Source of the DNA: Armatimonadota bacterium
GTDB taxonomy: Bacteria > Armatimonadota > Fimbriimonadia > Fimbriimonadales > Fimbriimonadaceae
Assembly: GCA_037138755.1 (NCBI GenBank)
Contig: JBAXHT010000001.1
Coordinates: forward strand, 1,273,805-1,337,804
DNA length: 64,000 nucleotides
Direction of reading: 5' to 3'
Position 1 is the first letter of the stretch, and every line of letters starts with the position of its first letter. The notes beneath the pieces are model-generated. The model worked only from the letters and a program-made list of their open reading frames with translations. It made no database searches and was not told the DNA's origin. Shown piece by piece: positions 1-9,044 of the stretch. The translations under genes were made by a program, and so were the position numbers.

Positions 1-325
1 TTCCCGAGGCGTCGCCGTCAAGAATTCCGAGCAGTTCTTTCATCGGGACTCTCGCTTTGATCGAACCCGAACTTGCGCCGCCGCTGTCGTTGCCGCCCGA
101 TTTGAAGTCGTCGGACGCTTCGACGACTTGAACCATGCGGTTGACGGAGAGGATTTTGACTTTCGCTTCCTCGCTAATTGCGACCAAGCAGAGATCTTCG
201 GCGACGATTGGATCGAGTTTGACTCCGCTCAGCTTGATCTGGGTATACAACTTTGAACCGCCGATGCCGACCGCGAGGAGAGCGGCAAAGCCGAGTGCGA
301 TCTTGGTCGAAGGGCGAATTCTCAT
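1..325 (-). CDS. Exported or membrane-anchored protein of unknown function (partial)
   Basis: The reading frame starts at ATG 325 on the minus strand and runs off the left edge of the window, giving 108 residues with no stop. The product begins with a short basic stretch (MRIRPSTK) and a hydrophobic segment at about residues 9-23, so it is a signal peptide or a single membrane anchor. The next stretch resembles a small folded domain ending in a Ser/Gly-rich linker (about residues 75-88). I recognise no family. It is co-directional with the ABC exporter genes next to it, 51 bases downstream of the permease stop. The frame is supported by an uninterrupted codon pattern typical of the neighbours; function is unknown. 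Confidence 0.6.
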   Translation of the reverse strand, partial: MRIRPSTKIALGFAALLAVGIGGSKLYTQIKLSGVKLDPIVAEDLCLVAISEEAKVKILSVNRMVQVVEASDDFKSGGNDSGGASSGSIKARVPMKELLGILDGDASG

Positions 326-376
326 ATCCTTTAGGGCAACGAACTAGACGATCCGCCTAGTTCCAGCTAAACCAGT

Positions 377-2059
377 TTACTCGGAAGGGTTGTAGTCAAC
401 ATAGAACCTCCCGGCCAGCGAGGTGAAGAGCGCGACGATCCCGCACATGACACCGGCAGTGAGCACAGCGGGAACGAGTGGTGAGGTATGGATCAGTCCA
501 ATGAAGAGCAGGAAAAGGCCGATGGCCGGCGCCATAACGAACACCATTGCCAGGAGCTGCATGAGACCCCGAAAGGAGCGCTGAGTTGGGTCGTCGAAAT
601 CAGGGAACAGAACGACGACCAAGAAGACCGCGCTGACCATTCCGACGCCGATCGCTGGGGAGGCAATGAGTCCGGCGAGGTGGAATTGCCAGAGTCCCGG
701 CTTGTAGATCAGGCCGATTGTGTACGGAACAAGTGCCAGGAGAATCGCGACAAATGACTTTGCTGCGACTTCATAGAACGCAATCTGACGAGACGTGAGT
801 GGGAGCGGTTTGATGACTTCGACCCGGCGAAGGGTTTCTTGGAATCCATTGAGAGCGGCGATTGAGCCAAAGTTTGCAGTCATGAAACCGACAAGGCCCA
901 GGTAGACGAATGGCAATACGCGCTCGCGCTTTTCCGGGATGCTGAGGAACATGACCGCCATAAACCCGAGGATGAGCATGAACACAAAACTCATTCCGAT
1001 CCCGGTGCGAGCCTGGATCAGCCACTCCTTGTAAATCAATGCCCAGCCATTCAGGAGCTTTACGTCCTGGATTTTTTGGGCGATCCGACCTCGCTTGACC
1101 TTCCCAGAGCGGGCATGTTCGGCCATCATGCCAGACATGTCGCCTTTGCGCTGCATGTCGCGCATTGTTTGGCCTTGGAATCCGCGGGTCGCGGCTTGAT
1201 CGTACATCCAGCCGCTGAGGTTGGAAGCGTAGCGGAGTGAGACCGCGATCAGGAGGCCGAGTGCCAAAACAGCCACCACTGTACTCATCAACGAACCACC
1301 GAAGGAGCCAACGGCAATCACAGTAGAGAGGTACGGAATGATCATGATCGCCCGGACGTGGGGCATCTGGGTGGTTGCCACGATTGTCTTCCATGAGGGG
1401 TCGATATACATTTTCGCACCGAAGGTGGCGAGAACGATTGCGACGGCAAGGGCGATTGTCCACCCAGATATTCGGAGAATCTTCCTGGAGTGCTTTTCGT
1501 TTTTGGCGAGATAGAACGAAAGCGCGTAGCTCAGCGCCACCCACACCGCCGCCATGAGCAGCCAAGAGAGAACCATCCCTCGAATCGCCAGATCAAACCC
1601 CTGGGGATCGCCTTTCTTGAGACCAGCGGCAAGACTGGAGAGCGGTTTGAATCCGAAGAACAGGATGATGAGAGGGAAGAAAAGTGTTAGGAAGTATTCG
1701 CGGAACAACCGGAAATACATCACGAGTCGGGATGAAACCGGGGTAGGAAACAAGACATCGACGTCGGCGGGCTTAAAGGTGTTTTTCATCGCGAAGACGC
1801 CAGCCGCCATAAGGATGCTGATGTTCATGAAGATGAGGAATACGACGGGCTCAACATTCGCTAAATCGAAGGTGATTCCTTTGGGAAGGAGTGGGCCACC
1901 CTTTTTGGTGAAGTCGGTTGGCTTTTCCCAGGGTCGCAGGAAGAAGCCAATGTAGTAGCCCAAACCTACTAGGACGGAGATGAGCCGCTTTGGCGAGCTC
2001 ACGGCGCGCTTGATCCCGTTGAGAATCTGCCTCGCCCAGAGGAAGAAGAGTGGCTTCAT
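377..2059 (-). CDS. ABC exporter permease, large multi-span type
   Basis: This is an integral membrane protein of 560 residues with about 12 hydrophobic segments arranged in two similar halves. Each half starts with an amphipathic N-terminal region (PLFFLWARQILNGIKRAV; then, near residue 330, LLNGWALIYKEWLIQ). This layout fits the putative ABC exporter permease family found in Gram-positives and Armatimonadota. The ATG at 2059 shares one base with the TGA of the upstream ATPase gene (TGATG), so the two are translationally coupled and should form one transporter. A TTG three bases further upstream is an alternative start. The substrate cannot be read from sequence; export of a lipid, peptide or polymer is the general expectation. 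Confidence 0.8.
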   Translation of the reverse strand: MKPLFFLWARQILNGIKRAVSSPKRLISVLVGLGYYIGFFLRPWEKPTDFTKKGGPLLPKGITFDLANVEPVVFLIFMNISILMAAGVFAMKNTFKPADVDVLFPTPVSSRLVMYFRLFREYFLTLFFPLIILFFGFKPLSSLAAGLKKGDPQGFDLAIRGMVLSWLLMAAVWVALSYALSFYLAKNEKHSRKILRISGWTIALAVAIVLATFGAKMYIDPSWKTIVATTQMPHVRAIMIIPYLSTVIAVGSFGGSLMSTVVAVLALGLLIAVSLRYASNLSGWMYDQAATRGFQGQTMRDMQRKGDMSGMMAEHARSGKVKRGRIAQKIQDVKLLNGWALIYKEWLIQARTGIGMSFVFMLILGFMAVMFLSIPEKRERVLPFVYLGLVGFMTANFGSIAALNGFQETLRRVEVIKPLPLTSRQIAFYEVAAKSFVAILLALVPYTIGLIYKPGLWQFHLAGLIASPAIGVGMVSAVFLVVVLFPDFDDPTQRSFRGLMQLLAMVFVMAPAIGLFLLFIGLIHTSPLVPAVLTAGVMCGIVALFTSLAGRFYVDYNPSE

Positions 2060-2784
2060 CAAGCGACCTCGTTCGTGAGCTGGAGGAAGACTTCTTCGAG
2101 CGATTGCCCTTGCATGCCGTAGTGCTCGCGAAGCTGTTCGGGGCTACCCTCGGCGAGGAGCTTGCCTCTCGCCATGATCAGTACCCGGTCGCAGAGCTTT
2201 TCGGCGGTATCTAGCAGGTGTGTAGAAATGAGGACGGCGGCACCGCCTTCCTTCATTCGAACAATCTCTTGTTTGAGCTCATGAGCTCCGGCGGGGTCGA
2301 TGCCGATGAGGGGTTCGTCGAGGAGAAAGACGTTCGCTTCGTGAACCAGCGCGCAGGCGACCGACAACTTTTGCCGCATACCTTTACTAAGCGTTGCGAC
2401 GAGGTCGTTGCGCTTGTCCAGCAGGTGGTAGCGTGCGAGGAGTTCTTCGTGTTTGGCTTCAAATATCGGAAGGGTGTCGAAGCACATCGCAATGAAGCGC
2501 AGGTGCTCATAAACTGTTAGGAGCTCGTATAGGGACGGAACTTCGGGGACAAATGCGAGGCCGCGTTTGGCTTTTGCCTGTTGTTCGTTGATCTCGTAGC
2601 CGTTGATGAGCACTCGGCCGCTGGTTGCCCGCAGGATGCCGGCCATGCACCGCATCCCGGTGGTCTTCCCAGCTCCATTGGGGCCGATGAGGCCGACGAT
2701 TTCGCCAGGATTGATCCTAAAGGAGAGCTCGTTGACTGCTCTGTACTCTTTATATTCCTTTACCAAACCCTGAACTTCAAGCAT
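2059..2784 (-). CDS. ABC transporter ATP-binding protein
   Basis: This is a complete 241-residue nucleotide-binding subunit. Walker A is GPNGAGKTT (near residue 34), the signature motif is the variant LSKGMRQK (near 134), Walker B is VFLLDEP (near 152) and the switch histidine lies in ISTHLLD (near 188). The LSKGMRQ form is typical of ABC-2-type exporters of the CcmA/NatA class. The gene directly precedes, and overlaps, the large permease gene, so the pair is expected to work together as a homodimeric ATPase with one permease. The start ATG at 2784 places the usual LEVQGLVKEY strand at the N-terminus. Confidence 0.93.
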   Translation of the reverse strand: MLEVQGLVKEYKEYRAVNELSFRINPGEIVGLIGPNGAGKTTGMRCMAGILRATSGRVLINGYEINEQQAKAKRGLAFVPEVPSLYELLTVYEHLRFIAMCFDTLPIFEAKHEELLARYHLLDKRNDLVATLSKGMRQKLSVACALVHEANVFLLDEPLIGIDPAGAHELKQEIVRMKEGGAAVLISTHLLDTAEKLCDRVLIMARGKLLAEGSPEQLREHYGMQGQSLEEVFLQLTNEVA

Positions 2785-2863
2785 TTCTAACCCTCTGTTT
2801 CTACCTTAACGGGGCGGGAATGGGTTGCAGAAACGCGGCTTCTGTGCCAAGCTAGGAGAGTTT

Positions 2864-3811
2864 ATGAGCATTGAAGCCAAGGTCCAAAGTGTGCGATCCG
2901 AGATTAGTAAGGTCATCTCGGGGCAGCACGACGTGATCGACCAGATCATTGCGTCGACGTTGGCAAATGGACATGTTCTGCTCGAAGGCGTTCCAGGGCT
3001 TGGCAAGACACTTTTGGTTCGGACATTGGGGCATGTTTTCGGCCTTGAGTTTGGACGAGTCCAGTTCACCCCTGACCTCATGCCTTCGGACGTCACGGGA
3101 ACGATGATTTATGATGCCTCTACGGGCAAGTTCTCGTTTCGGCAGGGACCGGCGTTTGTTGGGCTTTTGCTTGCGGATGAGGTGAACCGAACCCCGCCAA
3201 AGACCCAGGCTGCTCTGCTCGAAGCGATGGAAGAGCGCAAGGTGACGGTTGACGGCACCTCCTACCAACTCCCATCGCCGTTTATTGTCATTGCGACTCA
3301 GAACCCGATTGAGTTTGAGGGCACTTATCCTCTTCCAGAAGCCCAGCAGGATCGCTTCTTGCTGAAGGTTTTGTTGCGCTATCCAACTCCGGAAGAAGAG
3401 ATGGGGGTTCTCAAGATCCACCACGCCGGCTTCTCTCCGCAAAATCTAGAGCAGGCCGGGGTTCAGCAAGTAGTTTCTCAGGCCGAGCTGCTTGAGCTGC
3501 AACGGGAAGTCAGGACGGCAACGGTTGAGGATAAGATTTTCAATTACATCTATCAGATCGTTCATGCCACGCGGGACAACCGAGACGTGATGGTTGGGGC
3601 ATCACCTCGAGCGGGGATTGCACTGATGAATATCAGCAAAGCGTTTGCATTCATGCGCGGCCGGAACTTTGTGACTCCGGATGACGTGAAGGAAATCGCT
3701 CCGGCGGTTCTGCGGCACCGGGTTTCGTTGCGGCCAGAAGCCGAGATTGAGGGGCAGACAGCGGATGACGTCATCAAGCGACTTCTTGACTCGGTTGCGG
3801 TTCCTCGGTAA
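2864..3811 (+). CDS. MoxR-family AAA+ ATPase
   Basis: This 315-residue protein has the AAA_3 core of MoxR ATPases. Walker A is EGVPGLGKT (about residues 42-50), Walker B is LLADEVNR (about 103-110), and ATQNPIE is the sensor 1 region. The C-terminal lid contains the sequence SPRAGIALM. MoxR proteins act as chaperones that assemble or activate partner complexes, often with VWA-domain proteins. The ATG at 2864 follows an AGGAG at 2854 with good spacing; a TTG at 2825 in the same frame is less likely. No VWA gene sits beside this copy, but a second moxR with DUF58/VWA partners lies at 12380-18823, so this one may act in trans or on the neighbouring foldase. Confidence 0.92.
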   Translation: MSIEAKVQSVRSEISKVISGQHDVIDQIIASTLANGHVLLEGVPGLGKTLLVRTLGHVFGLEFGRVQFTPDLMPSDVTGTMIYDASTGKFSFRQGPAFVGLLLADEVNRTPPKTQAALLEAMEERKVTVDGTSYQLPSPFIVIATQNPIEFEGTYPLPEAQQDRFLLKVLLRYPTPEEEMGVLKIHHAGFSPQNLEQAGVQQVVSQAELLELQREVRTATVEDKIFNYIYQIVHATRDNRDVMVGASPRAGIALMNISKAFAFMRGRNFVTPDDVKEIAPAVLRHRVSLRPEAEIEGQTADDVIKRLLDSVAVPR

Positions 3812-3864
3812 ATCCGGTTGGCATGATCCTTTTTCGTCGAAGCGTCGTCTAATTCCGTGAAACT

Positions 3865-4743
3865 ATGAGCCTTGTTGCCGCAATCGCTGGACTTCAAATC
3901 GCCCTCCAAACTGGGGGTGTTCAATTGGGGATTCCAAACCTCAAGCCTGCGCCCGAGAAAGACCAAGTACTGGTGAAGGTGAACGGGCAAGAAATCAAGG
4001 CGAGCGATATCGCAGCCTTGCTGTGGGATGTCAAGTCCGAAGAAATTCTTAACGAGGTTGTCTATTTCCAGCTCGCTAAGGCCGAGGCCGACAAGCTAGG
4101 GGTCTTCCTCACCGGAAAAGAGATTGATGACGGCGTCCAACGAGAGATCGATGGGATGAAGGCGAATCTGGCACCAGGGCAGACCATCGAGCAGGCGATG
4201 GCTTCTTCGGGCCAGACAAGGGCGCGGCTCTACCTTGCCGTGAAGACCTCGCTTCTTCTCACTAAGATCGCGTTTGCCGAATTCGATCCGAAGCTTTATG
4301 TCAAGGTTTCGACGATTATCATTAAGCCAGCATCCAGCTCGGCGACTGACCTGGCCAGCGCGATCAAAATCGCCCAAGGCGCCTATGACCGGCTCCAAAA
4401 GGGAGACGCTTGGGAAGCGGTGGTTGATGATGTCGTGACCGATGAGGCCGGGCGAGAGTCGCGTGGTCGGCTCGGTTGGCGGCTCCTTTCAGCATTCCCC
4501 GATGACGTCCGATCTGACATCGGATTGCTGCGGGCGAACCAGTACAGCAAGCCTGCGCAGATTCAAAATGGGATTCAATTCTTTCGGATCGAGCGATTTG
4601 GCAAAGACCTGGCGAAAGAGGAGCTTGACCAGATGCGGCTTGAAATGACAGACGCCTTGCGAATTCAGGCCGTGAACAAAATTCGTCGAACAATGAATAT
4701 TGAGCGAGTCTGGCCCCCGCAACCGAAGAAGCCGGGCGTATAG
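3865..4743 (+). CDS. SurA/PrsA-like peptidyl-prolyl isomerase (parvulin type)
   Basis: This 292-residue protein is organised like SurA or PrsA foldases. An N-terminal helical chaperone region contains VLVKVNGQEIKASDIAALL (about residues 36-54) and a long helical stretch follows. A degenerate parvulin-like PPIC domain comes near residues 150-260 (GRLGWRLLSAFPDDVRS, then QYSKPAQIQNGIQFFRIE). The N-terminus is hydrophobic only for about 15 residues, so the protein may be secreted or anchored, but the signal peptide is weak. The expected role is folding of exported or outer-membrane proteins. It lies 53 bases after moxR and just upstream of a nitroreductase. Isomerase activity is uncertain because the PPIC domain is divergent. 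Confidence 0.75.
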   Translation: MSLVAAIAGLQIALQTGGVQLGIPNLKPAPEKDQVLVKVNGQEIKASDIAALLWDVKSEEILNEVVYFQLAKAEADKLGVFLTGKEIDDGVQREIDGMKANLAPGQTIEQAMASSGQTRARLYLAVKTSLLLTKIAFAEFDPKLYVKVSTIIIKPASSSATDLASAIKIAQGAYDRLQKGDAWEAVVDDVVTDEAGRESRGRLGWRLLSAFPDDVRSDIGLLRANQYSKPAQIQNGIQFFRIERFGKDLAKEELDQMRLEMTDALRIQAVNKIRRTMNIERVWPPQPKKPGV

Positions 4744-4753
4744 ACTCTTACGT

Positions 4754-5377
4754 ATGAATGTTCGCGAAACCATCGAAACCCGCCGCTCGATCCCGTTTTT
4801 TGATCCCTCGGTGAAGATTCCCAAAGAAGAAATTCTTCGGCTCTGCAATCTCGCAAACCTCTCGCCAAGTTCGATGAATCTCCAGCCGTGGGAGTTTATC
4901 GTCTGCACCACTCCGGAATCGAAGCAAAAACTTCGCGAAGTGAGCTACAACCAGCCCAAGATCACCGATGCCAGCGCAATGATTATCCTGTTGGGAAATC
5001 TTGAGCATCACCTTCACGCCGCTGATGTTGTCGAGAGCCAAATCCGAAACGGCTACTTTGGCGAGGAGCGTCGCGAAAGCTGGATCCAGTCGGCGCTCGG
5101 CGCCTACGCCGACAATGCTCAGAAACAACGCGATGAAGCATTTCGCGGAGGATCGCTTTGGGCAATGACCTTGATGCTGGCTGCCCATGAAGCTGGCTGG
5201 GATAGTGCGCCTCTTGGCGGCTTCGTTCCCGAGCAGGTGAGTGAAGTGTTCAGCATCCCCGAGACGCATATCCCGGTTCTGCTCATCGCACTCGGAAAAC
5301 GCCCTGAAGGAGCTAACATCCTTCCTAGAAATGATCGGATTTCCGCCGAAGAACTGACTCACTGGGAAACTTGGTAA
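4754..5377 (+). CDS. Nitroreductase-family FMN oxidoreductase
   Basis: The 207-residue product starts MNVRETIETRRSIPFFDP, the usual N-terminus of nitroreductases, with the FMN-contacting RRS triad. It continues with LSPSSMNLQPWEFIV, the conserved S-x-x-N-x-Q-P-W/E segment, and ends with an ALGKRPEG-like strand typical of the fold. Such enzymes reduce nitro compounds, quinones or enones with NAD(P)H as a cytosolic homodimer; the physiological substrate is not predictable. I chose ATG 4754 because the conserved ETIxxRRS motif begins there; a longer frame from 4700 would overlap the preceding stop. A short A/T-rich palindrome follows the stop. Confidence 0.9.
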   Translation: MNVRETIETRRSIPFFDPSVKIPKEEILRLCNLANLSPSSMNLQPWEFIVCTTPESKQKLREVSYNQPKITDASAMIILLGNLEHHLHAADVVESQIRNGYFGEERRESWIQSALGAYADNAQKQRDEAFRGGSLWAMTLMLAAHEAGWDSAPLGGFVPEQVSEVFSIPETHIPVLLIALGKRPEGANILPRNDRISAEELTHWETW

Positions 5378-5414
5378 AAAAAGTTAACTTTTTCTGAACG
5401 AAGTCCTGAGTTCA

Positions 5415-7262
5415 TTGCGTCCACTCTATCAACTAATGCAGTGGCAACGGATGCAGTGGCGCGGAATCTTTGGGGGGATAGGCCTGGCAATCGCGGCGTT
5501 TGGCGGTGCGCAGACCGCAAGGATCAACTTGCAACTCCGACCGGTTTGGACGGGAATCTCCATGTCGCAACACATGCCCTGCTACGCCGACATTGAGAAC
5601 AACGGAGTTGATACGACGGGTGTACTTTCGGAAGTTGCGGAGTACGGTGGGATCAACATAGAATATCCGGTCGAACTTCCTAGCGGAGCCCGCAAGCGAG
5701 TGCTACTTTTTTCTACTGGATACGGTACTGCCACTTTCCGACTCATGACTCGGCTTGGTGAAGTGAAGGAGCGGTTGGAAACACCCTATGGGAGTGCCGC
5801 CGCAAGCTACGGTCTGATCAGCGATAACCCTGATGACCTTGTGTTTATGCGCGGTAACTCGCGGGATTCCAGTGATCTGGGAGGCGTCCAGACCGGCGGC
5901 TGCAAACCAGAGGACGCTCCTGATCGGATCTCTGCTTACACTTGCCTGGACGTGGTTGTCTTGGGAGAGGGCACCGAACGACTAAGCGATTCTCAAGTCT
6001 ACGCGATTAAGCTGTACGTCAAAAGCGGCGGTGGCTTAATCTTTATCGGGGGTGTCGCCAAGAGCGCATCGACGGACTCACGCTGGAACGATATTCGTCC
6101 GGTCACAAATCTTGCGCTCGCCAATCGAGTTGTGAATGGGAACACGCTCACCGAGCTCAACGGCTCAGTGGCACCCTGGGGAAAGCCGATTGAGTTTGAA
6201 TTCGGACGAGGGTGGACGACCGATTACGGGTTCGGATCGGTAGGAATGTTGTCCGTGAATCCGTTTGAAAGTCCCGTGCGAACCTACTCGGGCCGAAGAT
6301 CGATGCTCCTGAAAATTGCCCAGAGAAACCGAGGGCAGGCTGCCGGCGGATTTGTTGGCCCGTATCTCCAAACCTCGGCGAACCCCGGTTACGCAAAAAG
6401 CGGTATCGCGATTGATCCTTTCGAGATCCAAGCACCCTCCTCAGGGAGCCTCGCGTGGGTTGTGTTGGGTTACATCGTCGCAGTCATTCCGGTTAACTTT
6501 TTGATCTTGCGAAAACTGAATCGAGTTGAGCTTGCCTGGGTTACAGTGCCCATCATAAGCGTGCTGTTTAGTCTGCTTCTTCTTCGCTCGACAGTTGGAC
6601 TCTACAAGTCCTCGGCGGCAACACGGACTAGGGCGGTCGTCTCGCTCGACGGACGCGGCGGCGAAGGAGTCGTTATGGGAAGAAGCGAGATGTTCTTTCC
6701 GAACGCCGACGCTCACGACCTCAAGCTGGCGAAGATGGACGGAACCTATCGAGCGCGAATGGAAAATGATTACGCCTACTATGGCAACAATCAAGCAGCG
6801 GCTCTAAACTTTGTGGACAATGGTCGCAACCTCATCGCTCCCGCTTGTGACACCACGAATCTGGCGTTTCGGGAGTTCACATACTTGCAGACGACCGACA
6901 CGCTGAAGGGCATTCGGTGCGTTGCAACCAAGACGAGCGATGGCTACCGCGTTTCACTTAGAAATGAATCGCCGTTTGCACTCGAAGCGGTGAACGGATT
7001 TAGCCAAGGGTTCCGTCATCAGCCAATCAACAAGGTCGCTCCGGGACAAACCGTCGAGCTGAATTTTTCCCAGACGCAGTTCATCGCTAATCCGCCGCAG
7101 AATGGCGACCAGACCCTTCGAATCGCCAACAATCAAGCTTTGCCACTTTACGTGCAATTCGTGGTTGTTGGACCGAGATTGGGACCCGGTTGGGGATCAG
7201 CGCATCCTGGTTCGCAAATCGTCGCCGTCATCCACCCCGTCGTCACTGGAGGTCAACAATGA
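5415..7262 (+). CDS. Membrane protein with amidotransferase-like domain, first gene of the MoxR/VWA operon
   Basis: This protein has about 615 residues. It opens with a signal-like hydrophobic segment (IFGGIGLAIAAFGGAQ) and a periplasmic beta-rich region. A Rossmann/amidotransferase-like part follows (YTCLDVVVLGEG, then YVKSGGGLIFIGG, about residues 175-220). Two membrane spans follow at about residues 345-395 (WVVLGYIVAVIPVNFLIL; VPIISVLFSLLLL), and the C-terminus is a beta-sandwich-like domain. Class I glutamine amidotransferase-like folds without catalytic residues are common in BatA/VWA loci. The start is uncertain: TTG 5415 or ATG 5436, neither with a strong ribosome site. Its stop overlaps the next ATG (ATGA), placing it in the operon with the ABC and MoxR genes. 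The function is not established. Confidence 0.75.
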   Translation: MRPLYQLMQWQRMQWRGIFGGIGLAIAAFGGAQTARINLQLRPVWTGISMSQHMPCYADIENNGVDTTGVLSEVAEYGGINIEYPVELPSGARKRVLLFSTGYGTATFRLMTRLGEVKERLETPYGSAAASYGLISDNPDDLVFMRGNSRDSSDLGGVQTGGCKPEDAPDRISAYTCLDVVVLGEGTERLSDSQVYAIKLYVKSGGGLIFIGGVAKSASTDSRWNDIRPVTNLALANRVVNGNTLTELNGSVAPWGKPIEFEFGRGWTTDYGFGSVGMLSVNPFESPVRTYSGRRSMLLKIAQRNRGQAAGGFVGPYLQTSANPGYAKSGIAIDPFEIQAPSSGSLAWVVLGYIVAVIPVNFLILRKLNRVELAWVTVPIISVLFSLLLLRSTVGLYKSSAATRTRAVVSLDGRGGEGVVMGRSEMFFPNADAHDLKLAKMDGTYRARMENDYAYYGNNQAAALNFVDNGRNLIAPACDTTNLAFREFTYLQTTDTLKGIRCVATKTSDGYRVSLRNESPFALEAVNGFSQGFRHQPINKVAPGQTVELNFSQTQFIANPPQNGDQTLRIANNQALPLYVQFVVVGPRLGPGWGSAHPGSQIVAVIHPVVTGGQQ

Positions 7263-8125
7263 GTCACGCGAAAGAATGGTGGAGATACAACATCTCTCAG
7301 AACCCAATGCTCGCCGAAATTGAGCGGTTCCGGCGGAAGTTCTTCAGCTTCCGAGGACCGAATGTTCAGGCGAACGGGGGGCTGGGGCTGATCGTTGTGC
7401 TGTTCCTGTTCTACAGCATCATATGTATCTACAACCGGGGTGATATCGAGCCAATAGCGCAGCTCTCGGTCTATCTGGGTTTTGCGCTGTTTGTGATCCC
7501 GTTCATGCTCCACGCGACCATCGCAGGAGAGCGAGAACGGCGAAGCTGGGACATGCTGCTGGTCGCGCCAATTTCGCCTTCGCAGATTGTGATGGGCAAG
7601 TTTGTGGCGGCGTTTCTGGGGCTTTTGCTGACCTTCGCCCTCTTCATGGTTCCCGTGCTCATCTTGGCTGTTTACTATCCAACCATGCACTGGGATAACC
7701 TACTGTGGGGAATTGTGGTCGTGATGTGCCAGTTGCTCTCGCTGACGGCGCTGACGATTCTTATATCTGCTCGAGTGAAACGTCCGCTTATAGCGCTAGC
7801 GGTGACGATTGGCGTAGTGCTTGTGTTTTTCTTCTTTGCGCCCATGTTTCTGTCCATCGTGGATTCATTCACGAGCAAGTATCTGACGAGTGCGGTGTAC
7901 CCATTTAGCGTGATTGCCGAGCTTGCCCGAGTCAACCAGCCTCCCAGAGCGTATATGGCAGGTGACGATATCGGGTCCTTCGTCAATCCGGTCCTCACGA
8001 GTCTGACGTGTGTTGTCAGCCAGCTCGTCCTCACTTTCGTCTTGCTCGCATGGGCGATCAGAACGCTCCACTTTGCCGACAACGAAGTCCGCTTCATCAA
8101 CCAAAAGAAGAAGAACCATGCTTGA
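7259..8125 (+). CDS. ABC-2-type transporter permease
   Basis: This is a 288-residue integral membrane protein with six predicted spans. The first is GLGLIVVLFLFYSIICIY, and the sixth is followed by a basic tail (FINQKKKNHA). The cytoplasmic loop after span 2 carries GERERRSWDMLLVAPISPSQ, the signature of ABC-2 permeases that contact the ATPase. ATG 7259 overlaps the previous stop, whereas the longer in-frame GTG region upstream lies inside the previous gene and is not needed. With the ATPase at 8118 and the second permease at 9045 it should form a heteromeric exporter. The same order (two permeases around an ATPase, followed by MoxR/VWA genes) suggests gliding- or envelope-type assembly, but the substrate is unknown. 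Confidence 0.9.
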   Translation: MSHAKEWWRYNISQNPMLAEIERFRRKFFSFRGPNVQANGGLGLIVVLFLFYSIICIYNRGDIEPIAQLSVYLGFALFVIPFMLHATIAGERERRSWDMLLVAPISPSQIVMGKFVAAFLGLLLTFALFMVPVLILAVYYPTMHWDNLLWGIVVVMCQLLSLTALTILISARVKRPLIALAVTIGVVLVFFFFAPMFLSIVDSFTSKYLTSAVYPFSVIAELARVNQPPRAYMAGDDIGSFVNPVLTSLTCVVSQLVLTFVLLAWAIRTLHFADNEVRFINQKKKNHA

Positions 8126-9038
8126 AGTCAAAAACCTCCGCAAAACCTACGGCGATTTCACCGCCGTCCAGGGGATTTCGTTTTCGCTGAAACCGGGCGA
8201 TATCTTCGGCTTCATAGGCAGTAACGGTGCTGGCAAAACCACCACGATTCGGATGCTCGCCACCCTGCTGGAGCCAACCAGCGGGACCGCCACGCTGAAC
8301 GGCGTTGACGTGGTTGAGCAGCCGATGGAAATCCGACGAATGATCGGCTACATGCCGGACTTCTTTGGGTTGTACGACGATGTCAAGGTTTGGGAATATC
8401 TCGACTTCTTCGCTAGTATCTACGGGGTTTCTCAGCGAGACAAGGTGATTGATGAGGTTCTTGAACTCACTGACCTGACGATCAAAAAGGAGGCGTTTGT
8501 GCAGTCACTGTCGCGCGGAATGCAACAACGGCTCTGCTTGGCGCGCTGCCTTGTTCACGACCCCAAACTGCTGCTTTTAGACGAGCCGGCTTCCGGCCTC
8601 GACCCTCGGGCCCGGGCCGAGCTGAAAGAGTTGATTGCTGAGCTGGGGCGAATGGGAAAGATCATTATCATCTCTTCTCACATCCTGCCCGAGCTCTCAG
8701 ATTTCTGTAACAGCGTCGGCATCATTGAGCGCGGAAACCTGTTGGCTTTCGGCGATGTGGCTTCGGTTGTGCGCAGCATCCGGCCCACGAAGCTCATCAA
8801 GATTGAAGTGATGGGTGACCTTGATCCTGCCACGAAGTTCTTCTCGAACCAACCCAACACACGCCTTGGCGATGCTGCCGGTAACAACCTGGCAATCGAG
8901 TTCGACGGAGATGACTCTGCGCAGGTAGAGCTTCTTAAGAAGGCACTTGCGGCGGACATCAAAATCCTCAGTTTTAGTGAAGACACCGCAAACCTTGAGG
9001 ATGTGTTTATGAAGCTAACAACCGGCGCGGTGAGCTAG
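8118..9038 (+). CDS. ABC transporter ATP-binding protein
   Basis: This 306-residue ATPase has Walker A GSNGAGKTTT (about residues 35-44), signature LSRGMQQRL (about 134-142), Walker B LLLLDEP (about 154-160) and switch SSHILPE. A C-terminal extension of about 90 residues is typical of CcmA/GldA-like subunits that serve ABC-2 permeases. ATG 8118 begins the expected MLEVKNLRKTYGDF strand and overlaps the permease stop by eight bases; the longer upstream frame is an artefact of that overlap. It is the energising subunit for the permeases encoded immediately before and after it. Confidence 0.94.
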   Translation: MLEVKNLRKTYGDFTAVQGISFSLKPGDIFGFIGSNGAGKTTTIRMLATLLEPTSGTATLNGVDVVEQPMEIRRMIGYMPDFFGLYDDVKVWEYLDFFASIYGVSQRDKVIDEVLELTDLTIKKEAFVQSLSRGMQQRLCLARCLVHDPKLLLLDEPASGLDPRARAELKELIAELGRMGKIIIISSHILPELSDFCNSVGIIERGNLLAFGDVASVVRSIRPTKLIKIEVMGDLDPATKFFSNQPNTRLGDAAGNNLAIEFDGDDSAQVELLKKALAADIKILSFSEDTANLEDVFMKLTTGAVS

Positions 9039-9044
9039 GAGCTG

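Noticed and set aside
771-1565. Minus-strand frame of 264 codons inside the ABC permease gene
   Set aside because: It lies in another frame of a well-supported membrane protein, its translation is rich in Arg/Pro/His and shows no domain.
5376-5394. A/T palindrome after the nitroreductase as a terminator
   Set aside because: The palindrome has no loop and only A/T pairs apart from a central GTTAAC, too weak to call a terminator.
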